Shown one piece after another: positions 1-11,745 of a stretch of 64,000 bases of DNA. The notes under the pieces were generated by a model. It was not told the DNA's origin. It searched no databases and saw only the letters and a program-made list of their open reading frames with translations. The stretch covers positions 23,222,001 to 23,286,000 of the forward strand of contig NC_081819.1 of the NCBI RefSeq assembly GCF_030704535.1, read 5' to 3'. The first letter of the stretch is position 1, and each line of letters begins with the position of its first letter. A program made the translations under genes and the position numbers. The stretch comes from Vitis vinifera (taxonomy: Eukaryota; Streptophyta; Magnoliopsida; Vitales; Vitaceae).

Positions 1-620
1 ATGTAATATGGAAAGTTGGGCTGCTAAAAAAAATTGGGATGCCGCTTGACACTTTCTGGGAGGCAGACCAGCTTTGTAAGCTTATTATGATGCAAATTTC
101 TCAATTATGTTGCTTACCTATATCATCATACTATAAGCTCAACAAGTTCATTCGACGTTTAGCAAAATTAGCACCTGGAATGGTACTGGAAATCCTTTGT
201 CGTTGTAGTATAGTAGTTTGTTGATGGTATTTGTTGCTTCTTCATATAGCCAGAAAGTGTTTATTTTATTTTTGGTATTGGGAGCTGTATTTCAGGAATT
301 AGGTGGATTGCCATCCTTGTTCACCTCATCTAATACAAATTCTTCGATTACATAGCTTACTATAATTTAGGTGGTGTTTGTTTTTTGGCCGAATAGAAAA
401 AGGCAAAATATTTGACTTTTTTTATTCAGCTAAAAGTAACTTATTAACATTACCCAACATAACTAAAGTGAACTTGTTATCAACACATTTTCTCCTCATG
501 GCTGCATTTTCCATTGAAACAATTAGGGCAGAGACCTATGATGCATTTTTTTTCCCCTCAACAAACCATAATTTTGGTTTTGTAGGTGAATTCTCATTGC
601 TGTGGGGATTTCAGGGATCA
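1..620. other. Upstream region of the AtuA-like gene, with MITE-like segment
   Basis: No supportable coding exon was found here. A segment starting at 370 (GGTGGTGTTTGTTTTTT) matches the terminus of the Tourist-like element at 22402-22747 and continues with similar AT-rich sequence, so a MITE relic probably lies upstream of the gene. The string tttcag at 609-614, just before the start codon at 621, looks like a splice acceptor, which would give the gene a 5' UTR intron. The short open frame at 39-224 has no recognisable similarity. Confidence 0.4.
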
Positions 621-3600
621 ATGGACAACAAGGATAGGGACGAGGTTCATGATTGTGTGATCAAGCTGGTTAGCATAATTTTCATTTGGTTCAATTTTAT
701 TTAGCCTGATATAGAAAGCAGTAGGACAAGTGACTAGATTATTTTAATGGCAGAGGGTTAATCCTCAGAGAAGAAGTGAAAAGGTTTACATTGGTTGTGG
801 AGCTGGGTTTGGAGGTGACAGACCATTGGCAGCACTCAAGTTACTTCAGAGAGTTAAAGAGCTAAACTACCTTGTGCTTGAATGCCTAGCAGAGCGGACC
901 CTTGCTGAACGCTACCAAGTTATGGTGTCTGGTGGTGATGGCTATGATTCTCGGAGTGCGTCTTCATCTGACCAATTGTTGCCTTTTTTTGTTATGCTCA
1001 CTACATTAAATGGTTGATGTGGTTTTGGATAACCCAATGCTTTTTCTTCTTGTTTTTTCTCTCATAGTTTTCAATGATGATGCAGTTTCAGATTGGATGC
1101 ATGTGCTCTTGCCATTGGCCACAGAAAGAGGAACTTGCATAATTACCAACATGGGTGCAAGTAAGAAATTAACAACTTTGAACTATTTTATGCAAACTGC
1201 AATTGGTATTCTGTTTTTTTATTTTCCCTTTTTTTGGGGGGGAAGTGGATCCACCTGGTGCTCAGGAAAAAGTTCTGGAAATAGCAAGCAACCTGGGGCT
1301 TAGTATCACTGTTGCTGTGGCTCATGAGGTTGCTTTAGAAAATTCAGGTATTTCTTGGACATCTATGAAAGGTGCTGAATGAATTTAATCAATATTTGAG
1401 GGCATTTCGAGATGCCAACTTTTAAATCATCCTTTTTCCAATTGAGTTTGCATAATTTGATATTATGCACAATCTTTTTTTTCTTCTTATGAACTCCTCA
1501 AACTTACAATATGATCATTTTTCCCTCATTTGCACATTCAGGATTGGAATCCCCACCTAAACAATCTTATATTATGGAAGGCGTAAGAATCCAGAACTCC
1601 TGTTCATACTTTTTGTTAATACTCAATGTTATTACCTGCTATGTTGTATTCACTCACTGTTCACTCCTTTTTCTTGGTCTCTTTTCATTGCATTTTATTC
1701 ACACAAACATTTATTGATGATTATTAGTGAGCACTGGAAGGTGCATAAGCACATGCTTGCTCATAAAAATATTTGACGGATGCAAGATTTTCTCTTTTAT
1801 TCATTTAGTATTTATTTTTGTTGGTTTGGGCACCAGCTGATGAGAATTGAGCCAGAACACTTGTTTCCTCTTCTTAATGTCCAACTCTTTGCTTATTTAT
1901 TTTTAAACTTCTGTTCTATGAAGGGTAAAAGCACATATCTGGGAGCAGCTCCCATTGTTGAATGCCTGGAAAAGTACCAACCAGATGTCATAATTACTTC
2001 ACGGGTTGCTGATGCTGCCTTGTTTTTAGGTCCAATGGTATGAACTATTATTCTCTCCTGTCGCATTTTGTGTTTTTGAGATTTCTGCAATATATTGCCA
2101 TGCTTTTTTCCACTTTCTGAAATTAGGTTGGCATTTTCCTGTCAGGCCTGTGGTGTTATTTCTTGCTTGTTATATTGTTTCTTCAAAAATTTTATCACTT
2201 GGTTAACTTTGGCTTAATTGTTAGTGTACATCAATGCGTTAAGCAATCAAATATGATGATACAGTGAAGTAGACTTCGGAATATATTAAATCAATGATGA
2301 ACATTACATTTTTAGAAAAGGGTGTTTTCTACTCTAAAAATGGATCAAGGATCGAGCACATATCATCTTTTCAACTCCATTGTTTGGAAGAAGCTTGGAA
2401 GTTGATTCAGATTTGTGTTGATATTCATGAAGGAAAAATTATTGGAACTTCATGCTACAAACCAGAAAGGTCATATAAGCAATAACGACAAATATTTCAA
2501 TAAAATTTTATTTATTTTTGTTTTTTGATAATCGCTTGAAGAATGGAATCTCTGAATTGTATATGGCATTGTGAAGGAATATAGTCATTTTGTTCATTGC
2601 TTTGTATCTGCATGGTTAGATTTATGAACTAGGTTGGAACTGGGATGACATAAATCAGTTGGCACAAGGGTGTCTAGCTGGTCATCTTCTGGAGTGTGGC
2701 TGTCAACTCACTGGAGGATTCTTCATGCATCCAGGTGTACTTTTGTTTTAACTTTTAGCAACTCTATATTAGCATGATCGCTACCTTCTTTAGGTGGTAA
2801 TCTTTGTTTTTTTGTAATGCAGGAGACAAATATCGAGACATGTCCTTTCCACATCTCCTTGATTTATCACTTCCTTTTGCTGAAGTTGGTTTTGATGGAA
2901 AAGTATACCTAGGAAAGGCAGAGGGCAGTGGTGGGGTGTTGAATTTTAGTACTTGTGCTGAACAACTTCTTTACGAGATTGGGAACCCAGGTGCTTATGT
3001 TACCCCTGATGTGGTAAGTTACATATGGAGATTCGCATGACTTGAAGTTGTCATGGTCGAAATTAAGTATACTAAGGAAATGGGAAATGGAGAAACTAAA
3101 CTGAAATATATTTCCATTAAATTAGGTAATAGATGTTCGGGACGTTTCATTTCAGCCATTATCAAGAAATAAAGTTCTCTGCATTGGAGCAAAAGCATCT
3201 GCTGATTCAGTGCCTGATAAACTCTTGCAGCTGGTTCCAAAGGTAACTTCCTGTATTCATCATTTTAAATTGTTTTACCTCTGAAACCTTGTGTGTTTGC
3301 TCTTTTAATTGGGAGGATCTCGATCCTTTCTCTTGTTGTGGCCCTTTTGTTTTGTGCTTACCCTTATATTTTTAATGCATTGGCCTAGCACTTAACACCC
3401 TGTTAGTTGTCTATGTAATTGTCCTTAACTGTAGTTTTTGGGACAAAAAGTACTTATGAGGCTAAAATCGACTGTCTTTGCATTCCCCATGATTTACTGC
3501 TGATGTTCCATTTATCATTGTAAAGCTTGTTTCTCACCTGAGATGCTTCTCACTTTTCCAAAGTAATTTTTTCTCTACAGGGCTATTTTCCATTCATGAG

Positions 3601-6367
3601 CATTTATTTTTCACAAATACAGTCTATAAGACATTACAGTTAGTTTCCATTGGTTCTGGTTTTCTAATTTTTCGAGTTTTCAGGACTGTGGATGGAAAGG
3701 ATGGGGAGAAATATCCTATGGAGGATATGAATGTGTTAAACGTGCTAAAGCTGCTGAATTCCTGGTATATAAAATTATAGCATTTATTCTGTGTTTTTTT
3801 TCTCAATAAATATTGTGTCACTGATAATTAGATGTGCTGAATCTAATAATTTCTGATTCTCTGGAATGACAATCATTATAGAAACTTCTCTTTGAAGGCT
3901 TCAGAAAAAACATGAAGTTAATCAGTTTAACTAGTAATGTTATTCTTGAAGTTATAATTCATTTTTTTTCCTTTATTTTCTTTTAGGTTAGATCATGGAT
4001 GGAAGAAGTATTTCCCGGTGTTAGTGACCACATACTTTCTTATGTGATTGGACTTGATAGCCTGAAGGCCGCTAGCAATGATGATGGCACTTCATTGTGG
4101 AAGGCTAGTGATGATATTAGGTTACGCATGGATGGACTGTTTGAGCAAAAGGAACATGCAGTTCAATTTTCTAAGGAGTTTACAGCTTTATACACAAATG
4201 GACCAGCTGGCGGTGGGGGTATCAGGTCAAATTTTTTTATCAGATCTTACATCAGTTTTCATCTTTAAATCAGAATCGGGGTCATGCTTATAGAACCATC
4301 ACTGTGAATGAGATAAGTTAAACTTTCTCAAATAGGCATAAATTCTTAACTGTTAATAAGTTTTTCAGGTTCAGATTCAGCTTAGCTTGGTTTTGGTGGG
4401 CTTAGATTAAACTTAGCTGGGTGTTGTTAGATTCTTGGGTAAAATGAGACTCAATATTCACTGAGTTAAATAACTTAGATATGACTAATTCCTAAAAATG
4501 AATGAATTCCACATTGATAAGGGTCTTCCTATTGGTTGTCCACTATGAAAGAATGACAATTGCAACAGATGCAGTGTATTTTAGCTGGCAATGATATTTG
4601 ACTAGGAAAATATTTTGGCAGTTAACTGACAAAGCTTTAAGCTTTACTGTGGCCACCCCTGTGTTGCTGCCTTAGGCTTGTTAAAGCAGCATGAGCTGGA
4701 CTTCAAGCTTGGGCTCATCTACAAGTCTCATGTTGAGCTCAGGCTTAGCTCATATACACAGCTCTCTGTAATACTCTTTATTTTGTTATTTATATTTTAT
4801 TTTCCATAAAGTGAGCTCCTTGTTCCACTGAGTCATGGGGGAAAAATGCAACATTAAATCAGGAAACTGGGAGAGTTCCAAGTATGCATGCACCATTTAA
4901 TCGAGTGGTAATTAACACTATAATTGTTGTTAAATACCAAAGATGACCATCCTAATAGTTTGAGCCATTTTGGCTTTGTTTCGTTTCCAAAAAATTTTAA
5001 AAATGTAAGGGAAAGAAAATAGAATGGAAAAATAGAAGGAAATAAAAAATGAAGGAAAATAAATACTTGATTTGAAGTCAATAAATTATTTTTTATATGC
5101 TACTTTAAACTCATTTCGCTTATTTTTTTTATTCTATACAAAGATTAAATAATTTGAAAATACATAAGTTTCTTACTGATTTTAATTATATTTGATTTTC
5201 TTCACTATTTTTCATTGTAAAACCAAACATGAGAAAATCGTTTTCCTTAGCAATTCTTTTCTTTTCTTCGTACTGTCCTAGAATCAAACATAGCCTTTGG
5301 GTTCTAATATTTGCCTAGGCTACATGATTGACAATATCAGACTCATGTTTGTGTAGTTTTAACTTTAAACTGATAAGTCTCAATTTTGCAAACTTCTTGT
5401 TCTATATTTCCTTCTTTTTCATTTTTGATCCTATTCACCTGAATACTTTTTTCACAGTATCTGTTAATGTCATAATAGTTCTTTTTGTTTATAAATGCAG
5501 CACTGGACATAAGAAAGACATCGTTCTTGAAAAGAAACTGGTATGGCTCTCTCTGACTAATTATCAGGGAAATGACTTTTGAGAAATTTGTTTTGGCTCT
5601 TTTTTCTTTGGGATTTTCTCTTTATTCCAAACTATTACTTTGCACCCTATTACCTCCCCAAACCAATGCTATTGTTTCATCTTGTCATTGTTTTTGGGCA
5701 ATTTGATCATGTTTTTTATCTAATACTTTCAGTATCACATGGTGCACAAAGAAGTTCTAAATTAAAAAGGATTGCTTGTTGGATAATGCAGGTCAGACGA
5801 GAATATGTTTTCTGGCAAACTGGAGTAAAGCACAACAAGATGATGAACTCAAATAATCAGGGGGTCGGCATTAAAGAAGATCTATTGGAAATCCATGTCT
5901 TGCAAGAGCCAGCATTGCTGCCAACGGCACAAGAACATCCCAGTGATTTTTGGTCATCAGAAATTGATCTTTTTCCTGCTCCATCAGGCCAGAAAATTCC
6001 TCTCTATAGTGTAGCCCATAGCAGGACTGGAGACAAAGGAAATGACTTGAATTTTTCCATCATCCCACATTTCCCTCCAGATATTGAGAGGCTGAAGATT
6101 ATCATAACACCTGAATGGGTAAAAGCAGCTGTCTCAACTCTCTTAAATACATCTTCATTTCCCGACTCTGATGCCATCAATAAGAGAGACAAATGGGTTG
6201 CTGAACATGTTAAGGTAGAGATTTATGAAGTAAAGGGTATCCATTCTTTGAATATTCTGGTCCGAAATATTCTAGATGGTGGTGTAAACTGCTCTCGAAG
6301 GATTGACCGGCATGGGAAGACCATTTCAGATTTGATATTGTGCCAGAAAGTTGTTTTGCCACCATGA
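621..6367 (+). CDS. AtuA-like (DUF1446) family protein, 13 exons
   Basis: Exons read as 621-668, 754-955, 1086-1160, 1246-1347, 1542-1582, 1924-2037, 2620-2734, 2823-3013, 3126-3242, 3684-3764, 3987-4225, 5501-5540 and 5792-6367. All junctions are GT-AG and keep frame, giving 646 residues, about the length I recall for plant homologues. The N-terminal part (about residues 17-455) is the DUF1446/AtuA domain, with the glycine-rich start YIGCGAGFGGDRP and the GGDGYDSR segment. The last exon carries the separate C-terminal AtuA-like domain, with AHSRTGDKG near residues 530-538. The bacterial namesake AtuA belongs to acyclic terpene (citronellol) catabolism. The plant reaction is not known to me, so substrate and pathway are open. 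No signal peptide or membrane segment is evident. The start at 621 gives the short acidic first exon I expect for this family. Intron 11 (4226-5500) holds a MITE-like repeat. Confidence 0.88.
4970..5300. repeat. MITE-like AT-rich repeat, copy A (intron 11 of the AtuA-like gene)
   Basis: About 330 bp of AT-rich, non-coding sequence closely resembling segments at about 23010-23310 and 36590-36800. Shared landmarks are a run like gaaggaaaataaa, then taataaattattttt, then aaagattaaataatttgaaaat, then ttttcattgtaaaacc and ccaaacatg near the end. The outer ends (ggctttgtttcg and aatcaaacatagcc) are imperfect inverted repeats, which suggests a non-autonomous DNA transposon. Family assignment is not possible by eye. 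Confidence 0.5.
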
Positions 6368-6629
6368 GTCAGTGGGTTCAGTTAGCCTGTTGGATTTCTC
6401 GTATGGGGTGGACATCCTGCAGTTCTCTTGTACCTTTCCTGTCTCTGTTCCTTTGGTATATGATATCCCATATACCTCAAAAATAAAAAAATTTCCATTC
6501 AGAAATGTATTAGAAATTCTGGACTACTTCATATGAAAATGTTGTTCCATCAAGTACATTATCCTTTACCCTTTAATGCAATGCATTGGTTTACAATGTT
6601 GAAACACCTTTTTTTTTTTTGGGAATATT

Positions 6630-7090
6630 TCCAGGGGGTTGAGACAGCGTGAGTCTCCTTATTCATAGTGTCCGTGAAGAAGCTTAGTCAAATTCTATAG
6701 AGGGCTAGGAGATGGGGCTTTATCTTGGGTTTCTAGGTGGGTGATAGAGGCAGTGATGGACTAGAGATGATCCAAGAGCAATTGGAGTATCTAATCTGGT
6801 CTTTCATGCGATTTGAGACAATATTCAGTATGAAAATTAATCTAGAGAAAATCGAGCTAATTCCAATCAGGGGAGTTGATAATGTGGAGGCACTAGGCTC
6901 TCATGGGGATGTAGGGTGTGGAACCTACTCACTACATATTTGGGTGTATTGAACATGGAGGAGAGATTTCAAAGAAGACTTGATATGTGGAAGGGACTAT
7001 CTATCCAGAAGAGGGAAATTTATCTTTGATCAGAAGGAGATTGTTGTCTAGTATATATATGCTTCTTTCCTAACAAGTAAATTTTTGAAG
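6630..7090 (+). mobile_element. Decayed LINE reverse-transcriptase fragment
   Basis: The sequence beginning aggGGGTTGAGACAG matches the RGLRQGD block of the LINE reverse transcriptase at about 25672 and continues through the equivalents of INLEKIELIPI and a weak GRL-type segment. Frameshifts and internal gaps are many, so this is a short old relic. It lies in the 3' flank of the AtuA-like gene, within about 300 bp of its stop. The remaining stretch 7090-7377 shows no gene. Confidence 0.6.
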
Positions 7091-7377
7091 ACAGGAATAA
7101 TGAATTCTTTGATTAATTTTTGGACATGGTGTTGCCGTGGAAAGGCTGAGCATTTGAGGCTAAAAACATGGGGAAAAATGAAAAGATAATATCGTGTCAT
7201 AAGCTTTGTATAAGTCTGATACATAACTTCTGGAACTTGCTTACAAAATCAAAATAAACGGAGAACATACAAGAATGGCATTACGATTATATGGTCTGCC
7301 AACCAGACGAAAAATTGGGAGGAAGTCAGAAAAACAACAAAAGAAGCATAGTGTGTGCGCTCGTGTTTGTGCATTTT

Positions 7378-8908
7378 TTAGGATTGCCCTTGTGTCTGGT
7401 CAGTTTGGTCATGTTCTGGCTCTGCTTCTGCTTCTCCTTCTGCTTCTGCTTTTGTTTCTGCTTCTGCTTTTGCTTCTGCCTCTGCATTTGAAGCAGCTTG
7501 TTTCTTGTGTGTTGCAGCCTCAAGAACATGGCTGTAATTGCCTTTCTCCATGAAGAGCTGGGAAAAATGGTGCTTGCAGTAGAGGACTCCATTCAAAGCA
7601 GCATAGGATGAATGTGTGAGGGGACAGCCCCCATGAGCACACTTGAAGCATGACTTGTGGTAAGATTCTCCCTCTAGCGTCACCTGTTTGTCAAATGTCA
7701 TTCGATGAGTCATTTTTTGGTTGGGCCATTGCCATTAACCTTCATTTGGATTCGGGAAAATTTGAGGAAAAAAAAACACAAGGGAAAATTATAAAGAACA
7801 AAAAAGGTAAGGAAAATCTGAAAAAAAAATTCTCTTGCTTGGATGTTGATGACGTCAACACAAAAAATCAGAAGGAAAAAGAAATGGGGTTTATTGTAGG
7901 AGTACAAACCTTCTCCAATGGGTACACTGTCTTTCGACAAGCAGAGCATTTGTCTTGGGTTCCGGAGAACATAGAAGAGAGTTTGCTAGGAGCCCTTGAC
8001 TGTAAAAGATTTCAAAATCCATACGCTTAGTATTAATGGAAGAAAAGAAAATGATAGAAAATAAAATAAAGATGTGTTTGGATGTCCACCAAATATTGAA
8101 ACAAAAATGTCATAATAGACAAACTAACATGTCATGCAACTACTTTTTTTATATAAAAAATTAAGAATATTTAAGGTTTGTTTGGGAGCGGTTCATGTGT
8201 AGAATATTTATGGTTTAATTCAAAAACATGTTTGATTGAAAATATTTTATATTTTTGAGGAATATGCCAAGAACTTTGGCCTGAGAACGGTGGAGAACCA
8301 TTTTTAATAATTGTCTTTAAAACTGTTTTTTGAAAACTATTTTCTTGAATTTTGCCAAACATGCTCTATGTGACATCCAGACCACCCCAAAGAGGCAAAC
8401 ACATGGATAGAAGGTATGGAATTGGGAGTATCAAATATGTACCAGCTCATTTAGCTTGTCAGCAGGCTTCGCAGCTATTCATGCAGAACCATAGGAGTTA
8501 GCTCATTAAGAAAAAGAAACCCAGAATGCCAAATAAATTTTTTAAAAAAAAGTCTCACATGTTTGAAAATTCTTGCTGAAATTGCCAGACTCCTTGAACA
8601 GCTGCTCAAAATGAGGTTTGCAGTAGAGGACCCCATCCATGGATGAGTAGTTGCTCATCTGCAAAGTAAAACCCACTTGTTATATCTCATAAATTTACGT
8701 AGATATTGATTTTCGTAAAAATTTACCAAAAAAAAAAAAAAACAGGGGAAAAATAGGCTTAGAAGAAACATACCACAAGGGTGCCTTTGCAATGGCTGCA
8801 TTTGAAGCATGTTTTATGATAAGATGCTCCATCTGCAGACAACAAGTCCACCACATAAACAGTCTTATCACAAGCCTTGCATTTATCCAAGGTTCCAGTG
8901 AATGCCAT
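7378..8908 (-). CDS. PLIM2: Two-LIM-domain actin-binding protein, PLIM2-like
   Basis: On the minus strand the exons are 8908-8774, 8658-8559, 8474-8443, 7999-7910 and 7683-7378, all GT-AG and in frame, giving 220 residues. LIM1 has C10, C13, H31, C34, C37, C40, C58 and H61. LIM2 has C107, C110, H128, C131, C134, C139, C155 and H158, in the plant two-LIM arrangement. Family members bind and bundle actin filaments and can also be nuclear. The start MAFTGTLDKC and the segment GDS-free linker up to residue 100 resemble pollen-type PLIM2 more than WLIM1 or WLIM2 as I remember them. The C-terminal tail, roughly residues 185-220, is an Ala/Glu-rich low-complexity extension coded by a hexamer repeat. 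The symbol denotes subfamily resemblance; orthology is inferred. Confidence 0.9.
7421..7490 (-). repeat. Coding microsatellite, CTTCTG-type hexamer repeat
   Basis: Imperfect tandem CTTCTG and TTTCTG units on the plus strand read as GCAGAA/GCAGAG on the coding strand. They encode the AEAEAKAEAE-like tail of the LIM protein. A 6-bp period preserves frame, so unit number can change the tail length without frameshift. Confidence 0.85.
8160..8370. repeat. MITE-like repeat in LIM intron 3
   Basis: AT-rich, non-coding segment bounded by ggtttgtttgggag at the left and tgccaaacatgctc at the right, an imperfect terminal inverted repeat typical of small non-autonomous DNA elements. It sits within the third intron of the LIM gene (8000-8442). 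Family unknown. Confidence 0.35.
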
Positions 8909-8999
8909 TTTCCTTCTCTCTTCTTAGAAAAAAAGAACCCACAACTTAGAAAGCCGGTTAATTCAACCAAGAAACATTAACATCAGACTCTTCATCAGA

Positions 9000-11080
9000 A
9001 ATGTTTACACAATCGAAATTGAACAAAGTCTCCATTTTTCTACTCAAAACTAAAAGTGGATTGTATCCCACCAATGAATGTTGGACACGTGATTGGAGAT
9101 GGATGTTACAAGTTAAACAATGAATGTTAATGCTCTAAATGTGGGCATAATCCGAATGAAATGGGATGAGAAAGAAGATGTTTTTGACTCAATCTGAGGT
9201 TGAAATTGAAATGAGAAGGCCAAGTGTTTAGCCATTGATGCTGTGGTAGTTATTTCGGTTGAACAAGTTTTTAACGGTGATACTTGTTCTAGCTTTTAGG
9301 GGTTGTACCTGGGGAAATGGGCCCAGACCATTTGCATTCATGGGCCTGTTCGGGTTTGGTAGGGATGGCAGTCGGCTGCTTGGCTTTGTAGATAATTTTT
9401 CTAAAAGCCATTTTTTGTTATGTAACATATTATAAATTTTAAAAACATTTCAATTAGAATCAGTAAGTCTTGAGGACTAAGGAGACAAAAAAATTTCAAC
9501 TTTTTGGCTTCCAAAGAAGTCCATGTTGGCGATGCTTAGACCAAAAGGGTCTCAATATTTTACTTAAAATGGATCATATTATTGTGCCATTATGCATTAA
9601 ATATGATGAAAAACTTTAGGATTTGTATGACATCTTCAAGAACATTTTTTGATAAGTAGTTTTTAAGAATAATTGTTAGGAGCAAATTTCAATTGTTTTT
9701 AAAAACAAAATTATATTTCAGAATACAAATATGGAAAATAATTTTATTATTTTATTATTTTATTATTTGTGAAGATATTATATATTCATGCATAACACAC
9801 AGTTTTGAACGTATTATTCAAGATTTTAATTATTTATCAAATATTTTACAAAAAATAATTAAAAATATTTTAAATATGTTATTAAAAAAATAACCTTTTT
9901 TTTAAATTACATTTTAAAAGAAATGTTGTGTTTTTAAAATTAGAAAACTACTTTGAAAAGTTGTTTTCAAACGTGCCCTTAATAAAGACCCAGTGGAGTA
10001 ATAAAAACACGCCACCAAACACATGATTGAAACTTTGGCATGGGGACAGAGTGCCGTGTCTGGGATTATTTTTATAACGAATGGAGGAGGGTTGTCCCAC
10101 CTAACTCCCAAATGCGTCTGCCCATCACGCGCTTCAATCCGAATTTCCCATGGAATATCCCTAGCATAAATCGAGTCCCCCATCTACCTGTTGGCATTCT
10201 AGTAATTTCACCCCAAAGAAAAATGGACCTCTCACGATTTAATTTTCTCAACTCCCCAGGGGAGAGAGAAAACGTTTTTTTAAAGGGCAATGATCTATTT
10301 TTTTTTTTTTTTCCATATTCTGTACAAAACATTAATATTAAAGGGATTAAAAATAATTTTAAGAACCTAATTTTTAAAGACACTTTTTAATTATTTTTAA
10401 GTTAATAACTCAAATACAGAAAATATATATATTTTTCTTATCAAGAAAAATAAAATTTTAGTTTTATATTTTAATATCTTTCTTATTTTTATTTTATTTT
10501 TTTAAAATTAGATTTCATTGAATAAAAAATCTAAAAATTAATTATAGGTATTCAAGTGAGAAAGTTTCCAAGATCTTAAAAATGATTAAGAAACTTTTTT
10601 AATAGCTATAAGTGGAAAGGTATAATCAAGAAATAATGCATGATGAATATGTCTTTTTTTTTTATTATATAATTTTTAAAAACATGGAAATAATATTTTA
10701 TTTTTAATAATGGTAAAACCATGAATTTTTTTTAAATAATCTTTTTTCATTTTTCGCTTGAATTTATCTTATATTTTAAAATAAAAAAAGATTTATTAAA
10801 ATCCTCATTTTCCTTTGACATTAATAAATATTTAATCCATTTCAAAACGCATGGGAATGAAGCGTTGATATATTGTGCTGTAACTGATTGTACACCATGC
10901 TAGAAATGTTGTACATTCGTACGCCTGATATTTTTAAACAAATGATTTTGTGCCTTCGGACAAATTTACCCATTTTCTCACTAGCTAATCTGGCATGAAC
11001 CGTACAAGAGGGTATTTCAATAATTTCACAGAATTAAAAATATGTCCACCAATCAGCTACTTTCTTTGCTTTTCCCACTC
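9000..11080. other. Intergenic region between divergent LIM and KEA genes
   Basis: AT-rich DNA with no convincing coding exon. It holds the promoters of the LIM gene (leftward) and of KEA (rightward). About 9640-9980 contains long oligo-A/T runs and ends in caaacgtgccctt, which may be a MITE. About 9990-10260 is distinctly more GC-rich and without a long open frame; I cannot identify it. 10280-10850 is extremely AT-rich. Confidence 0.5.
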
Positions 11081-11084
11081 TCCA

Positions 11085-11230
11085 AACAGACGGAGCGAGA
11101 AATTGAGAGAGAGCGAGAGAATCATCATTTTCATGCTCTTTTGGCTTTCTCTCACGAGAGCAGCTAACTCAATTCTCAGTGTTCTGTCATTTTCTCTATT
11201 GAACTTTCTCTGATTTTCTCAGTTCTACTT
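11085..11230 (+). promoter_or_regulatory. GA/CT-rich leader of the KEA gene
   Basis: A dense run of gagagagcgagag followed by many tctctc and ttctctga motifs, about 520-660 bp upstream of the KEA start codon. GA/CT-rich stretches at this place are typical of plant 5' leaders, so transcription probably starts near here. Several upstream ATGs (for example 11405) precede the main start, so either a leader intron removes them or they act as upstream ORFs; the sequence alone does not decide. Confidence 0.4.
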
Positions 11231-11745
11231 CCGAACTTGCTTCTGATGATCGGTCAGTTCTCTCTTTTTCTTTCATTCATTTTCTCTCCGTTTGTTTTGC
11301 GAGAAAAACGGAGGAAAAGAGTAGGAAACAGAGTGGCGATTTTGTTCTCTACTGTTTTCGTTTTCGAAAATTGAAAAACGTACTAGTAAGTCGGACAGCT
11401 CTACATGTCTTCGATGGTGAAAATTTTGAGATTCAATACTTTGATTTCGTTTCTTTTGTTTTCCTGGTTTTTCTCAGTAACCAAACGGAGCCTTAAGCTA
11501 ACACTATGTAATTCGTGGCATTTATTATGTTTTTCTTATGATTCTAGGGTTAGACTCAAGAGTTACTTACTGATGCAGATTCAATTCAATCGCGTTAATG
11601 TTTGGATTGATTTGATTATGAATTTTCTTTGTTTCACCAGGTATTTGATTAGAAGGGTAAAGGAAGTATTTGAAATGTGTTTTATCGTGGGGTTATAGAC
11701 AGCGTTTATTTAGTGTAGAAGATTGTTCTAAGAAGTTCCAGAGAT

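Noticed and set aside
39-224. 61-codon open frame at the left edge
   Set aside because: No similarity recognised, no splice-consistent continuation, and typical length for chance in AT-rich DNA.
7710-7949. 79-codon minus-strand frame between LIM exons
   Set aside because: Covers the intron between exons 4 and 5 of the LIM gene; different frame from both exons and Phe-rich from poly-T.
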